From: Sthenelais limicola
Lineage: Eukaryota > Annelida > Polychaeta > Phyllodocida > Sigalionidae
Length of the DNA: 64,000 nucleotides
Reading direction: 5' to 3'
Assembly (NCBI GenBank): GCA_942159475.1
Contig: OW804096.1
Location: 133,166,941-133,230,940, forward strand
Shown: one piece after another, positions 35,301 through 43,790 of the stretch
How positions within the stretch are numbered: position 1 is the stretch's first letter
Layout: the number at the start of each line of letters is the position of its first letter
Notes under the pieces: model-generated
Database searches by the model: none
What the model was told of the DNA's origin: nothing
The model's input: only the letters and a program-made list of their open reading frames with translations
Translations under genes and position numbers: made by a program

Positions 35301-38300
35301 TATATAATACATTTCTTTTTGAAATTTTTTATTGGCAATAGTTTCAGCTTCATTCACTACACCTCTACATATAGCTATACGCGTGTGGTTCCATCTGTCA
35401 CTTTCATTAACCAATAAATACGCCATAGATTACTTGTAAATAGCAATACGCCATACATTACATCTATTTATAAGTAACTGCGGCTGTCTCACCCTACCTA
35501 CAATCTAATCGATAGTCACTATTAATTAATTAATTGCACGATTTAAAATAGAATAATACAAGTCGGCGATTAGGTGAATTCTATTTGCTGTCTTTTACAG
35601 TCGAATGTACAACATGCGCAACGCAAAGTAAGAAATCGCACTTGAGTGAGATGCTCCATGTCCCCCTCGCTGTAAGTTTATGTTCATCAAAGTTTGACAT
35701 TACCTTACCGTCATTATCAATGTACAAAAAATAAATATTCATTCACGTACGCCAGTTATTCTGCTGATAGTGATCAACTTATGATGAATATCATGTTCTT
35801 CACATGCATGTCTTGCTTGAACTAATGCAATTATTATTTATTAATAGGGAAGCGTTGAGAGGTCGATAAAAGCCCACCTACTACCGGAGTATGTCCAATT
35901 TAATTGCGAGAAGTAAGTTAACAGAAATAAATAGAAGTGCGACTTATATTTTATATTTTAAAGTAAACTAGCGAATAATAATGATAATTTATACACGGTA
36001 TCAATTTAAAAACCAACATAAACAAACAAAATGTGTTAAAATCGCTATTTGATATAAATTTGGCATAATGAATCGTCACTGAAATTTTTCAAATATTCAT
36101 TTCATTATTGTGTAGGTGTGCCAAGGAAATGTGCCACGTAAGGACACAGACAATCACGAAACATCCAGCCGCACTATGTATTGAATTACAGGAGTATGTT
36201 GACCATTTAATACATTCTATATACCGTATTTCCTTTAATAGAACGGGGCGTTCAGTAAGATTCAGTTCGAGTTTACTCAACAAAGTATCTTTCTTATCTG
36301 CCTCTAATGCCCGCCCTTGGCCTCGCTGCTTGACCGCCCTCACTCATCTCATTAAGTGATAACAGCCATACAGTAGACAGGCGTCATAACAGAGCTAGAG
36401 TGCAGGCATCTATTTTTTTTTCTTTCTGACGATTGTATGACATATTATTGCCACTCACGTGTAAATATATTCTCGTTAACATAACAGTACTTTTCGTCTT
36501 TTCCCCATCATTGTGAGATGCTTATAAGCCAAGATAATGTTTTATACATTAACATTTCTGATATATGGGTCGGACTTTCATAAAGTGTACAATTGGCAGT
36601 GATTATATGGCCAAATGGATAAATAGTGCAAATATTTATTTATTACAGTTATGCTTTGGATTCTACTGGACAACCAACAGGAGATGGAAGAACAAGTGGA
36701 CGGACATGTCGATTGCCCAACGAAATAAAAGTTCAAGATGTAAGTAAATTTATAGATGAAAAGAATGATTTTAAAGTCTCTGTAGTAAAAAGATATTTCA
36801 CAGCTATTTATCCATTTTTAGCATATGTCATGTATTGGAAATGAGGGTGCATTGTATGCTATATTTTAATTTAAGGTGACGTATGATATCTGTGGTGCAA
36901 TATGCGAGAGCGGGCTATCGGATAGTGACAGACATTACTTTGCGATCACCAGGGGAAAAATTGTGGACGGAGAGTGGTTTAAGTTCAATGACACACGCGT
37001 AAGTCATTTACTATTTATTTATGTATATTTAATATGACTGTATTATATGAAATTATAATTAGTATGAAATTTTAATGAAATGATCTACATTAATTAAATT
37101 AAATGATTTTTTTTCGAAAAGTACTATTTTGATGCAAAAGTATGTCATTTAATATTTAATTATATACACTTAATATGACTATTATATGAAATTAAAATTA
37201 TGAAAGTTAGGACGCAGAAATGATGTAAATTAATTTTTATTTTCATTTTTTTTTATAATTTTTTATGACAGATTGACATTTTGCAACATGACTCTACGGG
37301 AATTTCGAAACAACGACCAGTTATTGTTATTTATTCGAAAAGGGCTGCTGTTGAGGGGGAAAGAAAAGAAGTTGGGGTGGAGACAGTAGTGCAGTCAGTC
37401 GGTGAACATAATAGTAGGAAAAGGCATGCAGAAATTAGTTCCGAAAAGTGGACATTTGTTGAAAAGAGAAGAAAGGGGCAAAAGATAGTTGACAACCAAA
37501 AGAACATAAATGGTGTGCGCAACGAGGGGCAGAAGGAAGTAAGTTCGCAAGAGGGAAAGTCGGCAAATGGGCAGAAGATAAATTATGTGGACGTGGAGAG
37601 GGCGGACAAACGAACTAACAAAAGTAAGGGAAGTGGGCCAAAGAGCAACAAAGCAAGTGGTAGGAACAGAAGGCATGCGCACGAACAGACGGTGAACCAA
37701 CTAGCTAACAAAAGTAATGGAAGTGGGCAGAAAAATGTGCCACGTAATAAGATCAGCAATCAGAAAATAACCGATTATGTCGCAAAGACGGTTGAAACGA
37801 TTTTGCCACAAAGTTTTGATACAAATGAAATTCCAAAAATGGATGTGTTGTTACAGGAAAGGAGTGCAGATGAAATAAAAAATGAACGAGATGTTAGTGA
37901 TGGAAAAGAGGGCAGGACCGAAATAGTGAAGTTATCTCACAGTAATGAAAACAAACAAATAAATGGACGCGATGGGAAAAAAATTGGGTATGAAGTCAAA
38001 GATGAAGGAAGAAATGTTGAAAATGGACAAAGTGGAGAGGGTGGAAAAGTAGGGACTAAAGATTACATTGGGTGTGAAACAATTGAAGAAAAAGGTGACG
38101 GAACAAATGCTGGCGAAGGTAGTGGTGAAAATGGACAAAGTGGAGAGGGTGGAAAAGTAGGGACTAAAGAATATATTCAGTGTGCAACAATTGAAGAAAA
38201 AGGTGACGGAACAAATGCTGGCGAAAGTAGTGGTGAAAATGGACAAAGTGTAGAGGGTGGAAAAGTAGGGACTAAAGAATATATTCAGTGTGCAACAATT

Positions 38301-41300
38301 GAAGAAAAAGGTGACGGAACAAATGCTGGCGAAAGTAGTGGTGAAAATGGACAAAGTGTAGAGGGTGGTAAACTAGGGACTAAACAATATATTCTAAGCC
38401 AATCAAATAAAGAGAAAGATGACCGAACCAATGTTTTTGTTGAAAGTAGTGGTGAATTAATTGAAGGTAGACATTTATCTATTATCGAGAAACAGAGTGA
38501 AACTGAAAATATTCTGAAACAATGTATTGCTGCGGAGAAGTGTTTATTATGCGAAGAACAACCGGCTAGTATAATAACAGAAAACAGAATGATCAGGCAC
38601 ATATCGGCCGCTCATTTCAAGCATATAATCCCATGTCTTGAATATTTAGTTATTATGTGCAAATGTAGCAGAACGTCTACTGCACATTACCATTGTGGAC
38701 ACTGTGACAATGTTTACAATAAACAAAAGTTCGAAAGGCACGTGAAAAGTGTGGAACAGAAAGTCAGTAAAAAAGTAGTCTCACTGAAACAAAGAGAGTA
38801 TGCTGTATGTAATAGGTGTAACACTTCCGTTCTAAAGAAAAATATTAAAAAACACATAGAGAGACATGACGTAAAAGAGAATAATGTCATACTAGCGCAC
38901 AACCTCGGCGGAATTTTAATTGATGCTAAAAATGGCACATTCATGGTTTCTAAATCAAAAGTAGGGAACCAATATCCGTTGCATGTGCGGATGAATATGT
39001 GTGGTGGGAAACAGGAATTAGTGTGCGAAGACAAAATGTGTCAGGAAGGAATGGCCATGGCATGTCGGAGTAATGATGTGACTAAATTGTGCACACATAT
39101 ACGGTCGACAAATTACATAAAAACTAAAAGTCCCACCGAGAAATTAGATGCAAAATATTTGCATGAACTCGTCGAAAGTAAAAGAATAAGTGAATCTAAT
39201 GTCAGCAAACACATAGAGAGAAATGACTTGGCAAATGCACAGGAAGAACCTGCAGTTGCGGCATATTTCCCGAATGGCGTGCAGTCTACAACTGTGTACT
39301 TATCAGTTTTCTGTCCAGAAAAAGAAAGTTATTCAACAATGGGGAGGGTTATCATTTGTTTGAATAAGGATGAAAACAGGTGGTCATGTGCCTGTGAGAG
39401 TAAAAAAATGAAAAGAGGCTGTAACCACAAAGCGATAGCAAAATGGTACTTGTTGCAGTATCACCGGTCCCTAATATCATATGCACCTGTTGAGAATGAG
39501 AATATGATCGATATGACAATTGGAAATGAAGAGAAATGTAGGGAAGAAGATATGAGAGGACAAAAAAGCGAAGTCAATTCGCCAGATGTGATTAAAATGG
39601 TGGAATACATATTTGAGCATAAAAGAATACCGTTAGAAATAGAACAAAATATATTAGAAAAGGATGTATCGAAAGTAGATCGAGTTATCCCTCTTGAGGA
39701 AAAGTGCGTATGTGGCAATTATATTGGACCAAATAGTTTGAAAATTATATCGAGAGGGGGCATACTGATTACAGAGAATAATAAAATAATAAACAATATT
39801 GAAGTGTACCACAAGGTATGTGATAGTTGTACCGCTGTATACAGACACCAAGATTATACTAGTAATATTATGAATTACAATGACCATATATTCTTGAGTG
39901 TTTCTCTGTGTGTATATTTGCGCCATGGGTTACAACATGGTAATGCACCGTCATCGCACTTCGAAGCATTGAGCGCTATGTATGACAAATATTTGCCAAT
40001 TCAAGAATTGAGGCAAGCATACATTTTCTTTGAGGCAATGACGATGTACAAAGAAAATAGCCTGTCCCAGAATTGTGTCACATGCGGGTTCCATCCTATA
40101 TGTTTAATATATGATGGCAACCAAAAGATATGCTTCAAACTTGATGAAGATCATATCAACGGTGAAATTAAACAAGCGAAGGAAGGGAAAGAGGCACACG
40201 CAAATGAAGAAAATTTCGTAAACACAGAAGAGTTTTGGGACAGGCTTGAAAAATCGTTAATATGGCAGGCAATAACAAATTGCAACAAGAAGGTACCTAA
40301 TAAATTCCAGGTGAAACAGTCGTATAAAACTATAGCTCCCTGGATAGCGCCTAAATCGAGAAAAGGTCGTGATAGTGTCAATACGGAAATGGCAAAAATT
40401 AAACCTGGTAGGGCCAAAACAGATGAGAAAGTACATGCTTGCGATTATGATGTTACAGAGGACATTGTGAACTATTTACATACAGTTGAAAAAAAAAGTG
40501 TAGTTTCGATTGCCCACGAGGCTGGGTTGCAAACAGAAGGAAGGACCAAGATGATTATTCTGAATGAGTTGATAGAACACGTGAAAAAAGGCAATACATG
40601 TGTTAAATTATTTGAACATTTCCCTAAAAGATCTGGTGGTTTAGTGATGCAAGTATGTACCCATGGAATTGTGAACGCAATGAAATTTTTAATTGGGTTT
40701 GAGAGTGCCAGGGACTACATTGATATACAGCGATCGTTGGCATTTAGACCAAACGTAACAATATGCGATATTCCCCATCGCGTCGCTTCACATGGCAATA
40801 CTAGGGGACCAATGTTCACTAAAAATACTGGCAGACTGTTCGAAAGCACAGCACAAAATATAGAAAAAGCAAAGGCAGGTGAATTGGTTTGTCAGTTGGA
40901 TTATATACAAAATTCAAAAGATAAGAGTGCGACTCCTTTGGAAAATGTGAAGGCAAATCACCATCCCATAACAAATAGTGACGATTATTTCGTCCTTTAT
41001 GATAGGCTGCACGAGAATAATAGTACAGTTGATGAGAATAGGTATCTAAGATCGGTAAAATTGGTGCCTCAACTGCGGGGCGAAATTGATACCCAAGCAG
41101 CAGAACAAAAGAATGCGTTCATATCGAAGGATAGGTACTTCTTGGATTTGTTAGGATATGAGAATCACTTAGTTCAAACGAGAGCAATTATAGCTCAGAA
41201 AAATGTGTCACTGAATAAGAAAATGCTAAAAAAATATAACAAATTCTTGCGCGAAGGTGATGTATTGGCATATGACAGTTATGGTCGTATAATGAAGAGA

Positions 41301-42734
41301 AGTGAAAGTAAAAAAAATGGGCACAATGCAGAAAAAAGTGTCTTGAATGAAAAGGCCAAAAAGACTATTTTAGTAGGTGATGCAGTCGATCATACGCAAA
41401 GTCTAAGAGAGAGAATAAATCTGTCTCGCAATTCAACTAAAGACAAACGTGAAATATTTGAAAATGAAATTCTCTCGTCGAAAGCAACATATAAAACAAG
41501 TGATATTGCTAATTGGGACGTAGAGATGTATAGGATAGCGACCATTAGTGACAAATTCTTAAGTGGGAATATTGAGATAGAGATAGAAAGAGAGAAAATA
41601 TTGTCCCAAGCAAGACTAAACGGAGATTCATATACGACGGAAGAAAGCCCGTTTAACATAAATTCGGAAAGTCTGGCGACATTAGTAAATGACGAGTGTT
41701 TACAAGGTGAAATATTGGATATTGCTTTAATGTCACTAATGTCACATGTTGTCGGTGACGATATTTTGATAATATTGCCAAATAACTTTTTAACTATCGC
41801 TACATCGGATAACTTCACTGAGTGGTTGCCCCAAGCAATAACTGATAGAAAAAAAGTTGATTATATAGTAATGGCAGCACATCACCCAAATCACTGGTGT
41901 GCTGTTGTAATATGTACAGCACAAAAAAATGTTTACTACATAGATTCGGCGCCAAGTAGTTCATGCCCCAAAATAAAAGAAAAACATTTGGACATGTTGA
42001 ATAATATATGTACGTTTATTGATAGCACTTACAAATGGAAGATACATAAAGATAATGAGGAAGTCCGTACGAACTTGGTAATGGATCAGGTACCACTACA
42101 AAGCAATGGTTATGACTGTGGAGTCTATTGTATATATTTTATTTGGTTTTGTGTCGTCACCTCCGCCAAGTCGAGTAAATCAACCGTCATCGAACATAAT
42201 TACGCCGCTATACGTACAATACTTTGGTGGGATATAACAAAAATGAGGCTTTGGTTGGCAATGCTGGCAATTATTTATTCAGGCAATGTCAATCAAATAC
42301 AAATTGCTCAAAATTCAGACACTGCCAAGTGGGTGGGTCCACAGTTATTCCCTAAAAAGAAAAAGAAAAAAAGAATTGCACAGAAAATATTAAATAAGAA
42401 CAAACAAGGGTTACTAAGTTTAGGTATAAAAATGGAATTCATGCGATGTTTCTACCCAGATGTTTGCGAAGTGATAACAATATTGACAGATTCGGGAAAT
42501 AACGAAAAAATTAGTCAGCCAAAAATAGATAGTTTATATTGGGAAGATATTTTTTCACTTTGCACACGGTATTTGAAATTTGAATCAATTGATAGCGAGA
42601 CGGAGGAGAAGTGGAAGGAGAAAAGCAAATTTGTATGTCGCGATGAGGAATCTTTTAACATTTTGTGGAAAATAGTTCACGACGGAAGACGCAAATTGGA
42701 GGTGGTGATTGAACAACAGCAGAAATTTGACTAA
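14323..42734 (+). CDS. Giant USP deubiquitinase - SWIM - KDZ/Zisupton-like transposase - Ulp1 protease fusion (10 exons)
   Basis: Exons: 14323-14458, 34743-34844, 34995-35085, 35232-35290, 35601-35671, 35848-35912, 36116-36193, 36649-36739, 36876-36998 and 37272-42734. All junctions are GT-AG, all phases agree, and the sum is 6,279 nt, giving 2,092 aa. The USP domain (residues 1-272) has the Cys box NQSSNCFINSALQ (Cys11), CxxC zinc-ribbon pairs (ECTTC, CEKC) and the His box DRHYFAI (His251) with WFKFND (Asp270). Next come a PIP-like NQKITDYV (about 435), four 36-residue repeats, C2H2-like fingers (from about 696), a SWIM finger (C978, C980, C989, H991) and a long domain with CGFHPICLIYDG, CTHGIVNAMKFL, ICDIPHRVASHGN and AAEQKNAF. 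I infer a DDE-like triad there (D1220, D1438, E1550). The end is an Ulp1/SENP protease: H1813, D1830, Q1882, C1888. A lysine-rich stretch (about 1966) is a likely nuclear signal. SWIM plus Ulp1 is known from Zisupton/KDZ transposons; an N-terminal USP is unusual. Weakest point: the 20-kb first intron. Confidence 0.82.
15992..16174 (-). pseudogene. Short minus-strand frame related to the 54-residue array ORF
   Basis: From the Met at 16174 the frame begins MYYCTR and contains DEM and KEESFK. This aligns with MSFCTR...NEM...KESFK encoded by each 287-bp unit at 19.5-20.6 kb, so it is a diverged single relative. The same frame is open upstream to 16285. No domain is recognised. It may be an exon or a remnant of a repeated island gene. 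Confidence 0.4.
16741..17470 (-). repeat. Duplicated minus-strand ORF segment (copies at 16741-16995 and 17281-17469)
   Basis: Two copies of a segment of about 165 bp encode on the minus strand MTCSIFKWTIMISQNVTC... and MTCSILNWTIMISQNVTC..., both continuing to KKDFDLPADPSSEKE and then diverging. Most differences are substitutions that keep the frame open, hinting at past coding. Just upstream of the first copy (about 17000-17040) is a minus-strand block ATGGCGGCACCAGCATTGAC followed by a GTAAGT donor-like site. The block recurs at about 17845, 18180, 18580 and 18910. Function unknown. Confidence 0.55.
17728..19204. repeat. 737-bp tandem duplication
   Basis: The segment from 17728 (TGAAATCTTTTAATACCTGA) is repeated almost identically from 18465, giving two head-to-tail copies of about 737 bp ending near 19204. 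Differences are rare (for example an insertion near 19066), so the duplication is recent or homogenised. Inside are CTGCTGCTGCTCGAGC modules and several minus-strand GTAAGT/GTAACT donor-like sites. Confidence 0.9.
19467..20600 (-). repeat. 287-bp tandem array, about four copies, each encoding a 54-residue ORF on the minus strand
   Basis: Copies start at 19467, 19754, 20041 and 20328, exactly 287 bp apart and nearly identical. On the minus strand each full unit pair encodes a 54-residue frame beginning MSFCTRLLG and containing KESFKDKDKRLGQMGK, VYPYKEEQAKFDDLICD and a stop; complete versions lie at 19617-19781, 19904-20068 and 20191-20355. The copy starting at 19494 shares MSFCTRLLG and then runs into unrelated arginine-rich sequence (to 19300). 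Frames are followed by GTGAGT and GTGTAAGT sites, so they may be repeated exons rather than separate genes. No known domain. Confidence 0.85.
20601..21905. other. Island sequence with short degenerate repeats
   Basis: The motif CTTCAAACATGACATCA...TTTTGTCAGTGTGA occurs at about 20808 and 20892, and a diverged form at about 21462. There is no supported gene. ORFs here have no recognisable domain. Confidence 0.5.
21906..23445. repeat. Tandem array of about 650-700-bp units (2.3 copies)
   Basis: Units start at 21906, about 22553 and about 23249, marked by CACCCCGAC-ACTCGTGCGGC and CTTCAGGCCACTGGGATGTC. Copies carry insertions of about 50 bp relative to the first. In the first copy a segment between an AG acceptor (CTTCAG at about 21943) and a GTAAGT donor (22101) has an open plus frame containing HWDVALLTIMD; the other copies break it, so I do not call an exon. 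Confidence 0.85.
23446..24715. other. Island sequence without a supported gene
   Basis: Contains a perfect 21-bp palindrome CCTCGCACAG-G-CTGTGCGAGG at 23865-23885, the dispersed repeat shared with 6.36 kb (about 23914-23965), and a short direct repeat AACCTAAATGAATTTTCACT at about 24268 and 24345. Downstream (in minus sense) of the stem-loops lies the 3' flank of the coiled-coil gene. Confidence 0.5.
24722..24762 (-). terminator. Double histone-type 3' stem-loop of the minus-strand coiled-coil gene
   Basis: Two copies of GGCCCTTTTCAGGGCC (minus sense) lie at 24747-24762 and 24722-24737, 14 nt after the stop codon. Each forms a perfect 6-bp stem with a TTTC loop, the geometry of the replication-dependent histone mRNA end bound by SLBP. 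The distal copy is followed by ACCCAAATGTCTCAAGAGC, which gives the ACCCA flank and a CAAGAG box like a U7 histone downstream element. The proximal copy is followed by an A-run only, so the distal one is probably the processed end. Confidence 0.85.
24777..32125 (-). CDS. Small coiled-coil, basic protein with histone-type mRNA end (3 exons)
   Basis: Minus-strand exons 32125-31926, 25151-25042 and 24826-24777 join in phase (donors GTAGGT and GTAAGT; acceptors TTTATAG and CTGCCAG), giving 360 nt and 119 residues. The first exon starts MGYIRKSIHSSEM and continues with a heptad-rich segment (LLTNRELEEKTREAK to LKRRLAEAERDQPELE). The second continues the coiled coil (LENETERRDAILLKDTYADM) and turns into a bZIP-like basic run EKRRKRNNRIAAENAR; the third is a short basic tail ending KKT. 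No bZIP family can be assigned because the basic part follows the coil. The stop is followed by two histone-type stem-loops. The gene lies inside intron 1 of the giant gene on the opposite strand. Possible roles are DNA packaging or a transposase cofactor; both are guesses. Confidence 0.7.
24845..25035 (-). other. Intron 2 of the coiled-coil gene, duplicated at 46.55-46.75 kb
   Basis: Blocks such as CTAATTGACC, AATTAC, CTTAATTTTC and GAATCACAGTAGCA recur in the same order at 46558-46700. This shows that the 46.4 kb region is a diverged duplicate of this gene end. Confidence 0.7.
25152..27165. other. Intron 1 of the coiled-coil gene, right part; no other gene seen
   Basis: AT-rich sequence with a G run at about 25706-25720. 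The stretch 26160-26260 carries a small inverted repeat around AATCTACCCGTCTTTGGACGGGTAGG. No exon or RNA gene is supported. Confidence 0.5.
27200..27385. repeat. Repeat family with CGACATTGATCTGTACTGGTC motif
   Basis: The sequence ATTGATCTGTACTGGTCAAT occurs at about 27223 and 27358, 135 bp apart, and again at about 29133, 30293 (variant) and 30608. The intervening sequence (TATCTAACAATTGTCG, TACAACCCCCAGAAGAC, CTTACCGAACTCATACG) is also shared. In one frame it would give a 45-residue repeat (GIDIDLYWSI...), but other copies break this frame, so I treat it as a non-coding repeat. Confidence 0.7.
29240..30256 (+). mobile_element. 5'-truncated CR1/Jockey-like retroelement insertion with AAAGAC target-site duplication
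   Basis: The insertion splits a copy of the 27.2 kb repeat: AAAGAC at 29234-29239 is repeated at 30257-30262, and the repeat continues with CCTTACCGAACTGAT. The insert begins inside the RT ORF2 C-terminus (about 109 residues, ending at 29570, with RREMHMLGRAFS, SYIYNMAVLWNKLPDK), has a long 3' UTR and ends after AATAAA in an (AT)n tail. This is typical target-primed reverse transcription with 5' truncation. The element differs from the one at 3-2102. Confidence 0.85.
30257..31925. other. Intron sequence with repeat remnants
   Basis: The first 60 bp complete the repeat interrupted by the RT insertion; another copy of its core lies at about 30600-30625. A GGGGGT microsatellite lies at 30961-30990. 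No exon is supported. Confidence 0.5.
32650..33305. repeat. Long CT then GAGT microsatellite
   Basis: (TCTC)n at about 32651-32748 changes to GAGTGAGT-type repeats up to about 33305, with interspersed GAGGGAGG and ACTTAGATAATCACTACG blocks. The long minus frame at 32479-32889 arises from this low complexity. A second CT/TA tract lies at 33885-34005. Confidence 0.95.
33306..34742. other. End of intron 1 of the giant gene
   Basis: No coding exon seen before the acceptor at 34741-34742. The region 33340-33860 is more GC-rich than its surroundings but shows no recognisable frame. Confidence 0.45.
38020..38451 (+). repeat. Four coding 108-bp repeats (36 residues) in the giant gene
   Basis: The unit ENGQSGEGGKVGTK...EEKGDGTNAGE(S/G)SG is repeated four times in frame; copies 1-3 differ at few positions and copy 4 is diverged. 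It lies in the hydrophilic linker between the USP domain and the zinc fingers, and is likely a flexible spacer. Confidence 0.95.
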
Positions 42735-42811
42735 TTGTAGATCGAAAAGAATTAAGTCATGCTATTTACAATTATTATATTGAATAAGACATGACTGACA
42801 TGACATTATTT
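42735..42811 (+). other. 3' flank of the giant gene
   Basis: Right after the TAA stop... region is AT-rich with a short inverted repeat (AAGTCATG / CATGACTGACATG). Unlike the island's small genes, no histone-type stem-loop is present. No canonical AATAAA is seen before the tandem array (only AATAAG at about 42783), so the polyadenylation site is unclear. Confidence 0.4.
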
Positions 42812-43790
42812 AGTAATCTCTGTAAGTAAAGAGTGGGAGAGATAGTTAAGAAAAGGAGAGGGGGTTGTGCATTCGTTATTTGGACTGCGATATATTTTGC
42901 AATGCCATGGTCTGTACATCATTACATATATATTATTTAGTAATCTCTGTAAGTGAAGAGTGTGAGAGATAGTTAAGAAAAGGAGAGGGGGGTTGTGCAT
43001 TCGTTATTTGGACTGCGATATATTTTGCAATGCCATGGTCTGTACATCATTACATATATATTATTTAGTAATCTCTGTAAGTCAAGAGTCAAGAGTGGGA
43101 GAGATAGTTAAGAAAAGGAGAGGGGGGTTGTGCATTCGTTATTTGGACTGCGATATATTTTGCAATGCCATGGTCTGTACATCATTACATATATATTATT
43201 TAGTAATCTCTGTAAGTGAAGAGTGTGAGAGATAGTTAAGAAAAGGAGAGGGGGGTTGTGCATTCGTTATTTGGACTGCGATATATTTTGCAATGCCATG
43301 GTCTGTACATCATTACATATATATTATTTAGTAATCTCTGTAAGTCAAGAGTCAAGAGTGGGAGAGATAGTTAAGAAAAGGAGAGGGGGGTTGTGCATTC
43401 GTTATTTGGACTGCGATATATTTTGCAATGCCATGGTCTGTACATCATTACATATATATTATTTAGTAATCTCTGTAAGTGAAGAGTGGGAGAGATAGTT
43501 AAGAAAAGGAGAGGGGGGTTGTGCATTCGTTATTTGGACTGCGATATATTTTGCAATGCCATGGTCTGTACATCATTACATATATATTATTTAGTAATCT
43601 CTGTAAGTCAAGAGTCAAGAGTGGGAGAGATAGTTAAGAAAAGGAGAGGGGGGTTGTGCATTCGTTATTTGGACTGCGATATATTTTGCAATGCCATGGT
43701 CTGTACATCATTACATATATATTATTTAGTAATCTCTGTAAGTCAAGAGTCAAGAGTGGGAGAGATAGTTAAGAAAAGGAGAGGGGGGTT
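42812..43790. repeat. Tandem array of alternating 128/135-bp units directly behind the giant gene
   Basis: AGTAATCTCTGTAAGT starts at 42812, 42939, 43067, 43202, 43330, 43465, 43593 and 43728, so spacings are 127, 128, 135, 128, 135, 128 and 135. The longer unit has an extra 7 bp (CAAGAGT), giving a higher-order dimer of 263 bp. Units are almost identical. Each carries a CTGTAAGT donor-like site and an ACATATATATTATT segment. The open frames (CIRYLDCDIFCN...) are an artefact of the repeat. Confidence 0.95.

Noticed and set aside
36108..36359. Read-through of USP exon 7 into an 83-residue frame
   Set aside because: The GTATGT donor at 36194 restores phase and USP continuity with exon 8; sequence beyond it is not USP-like.
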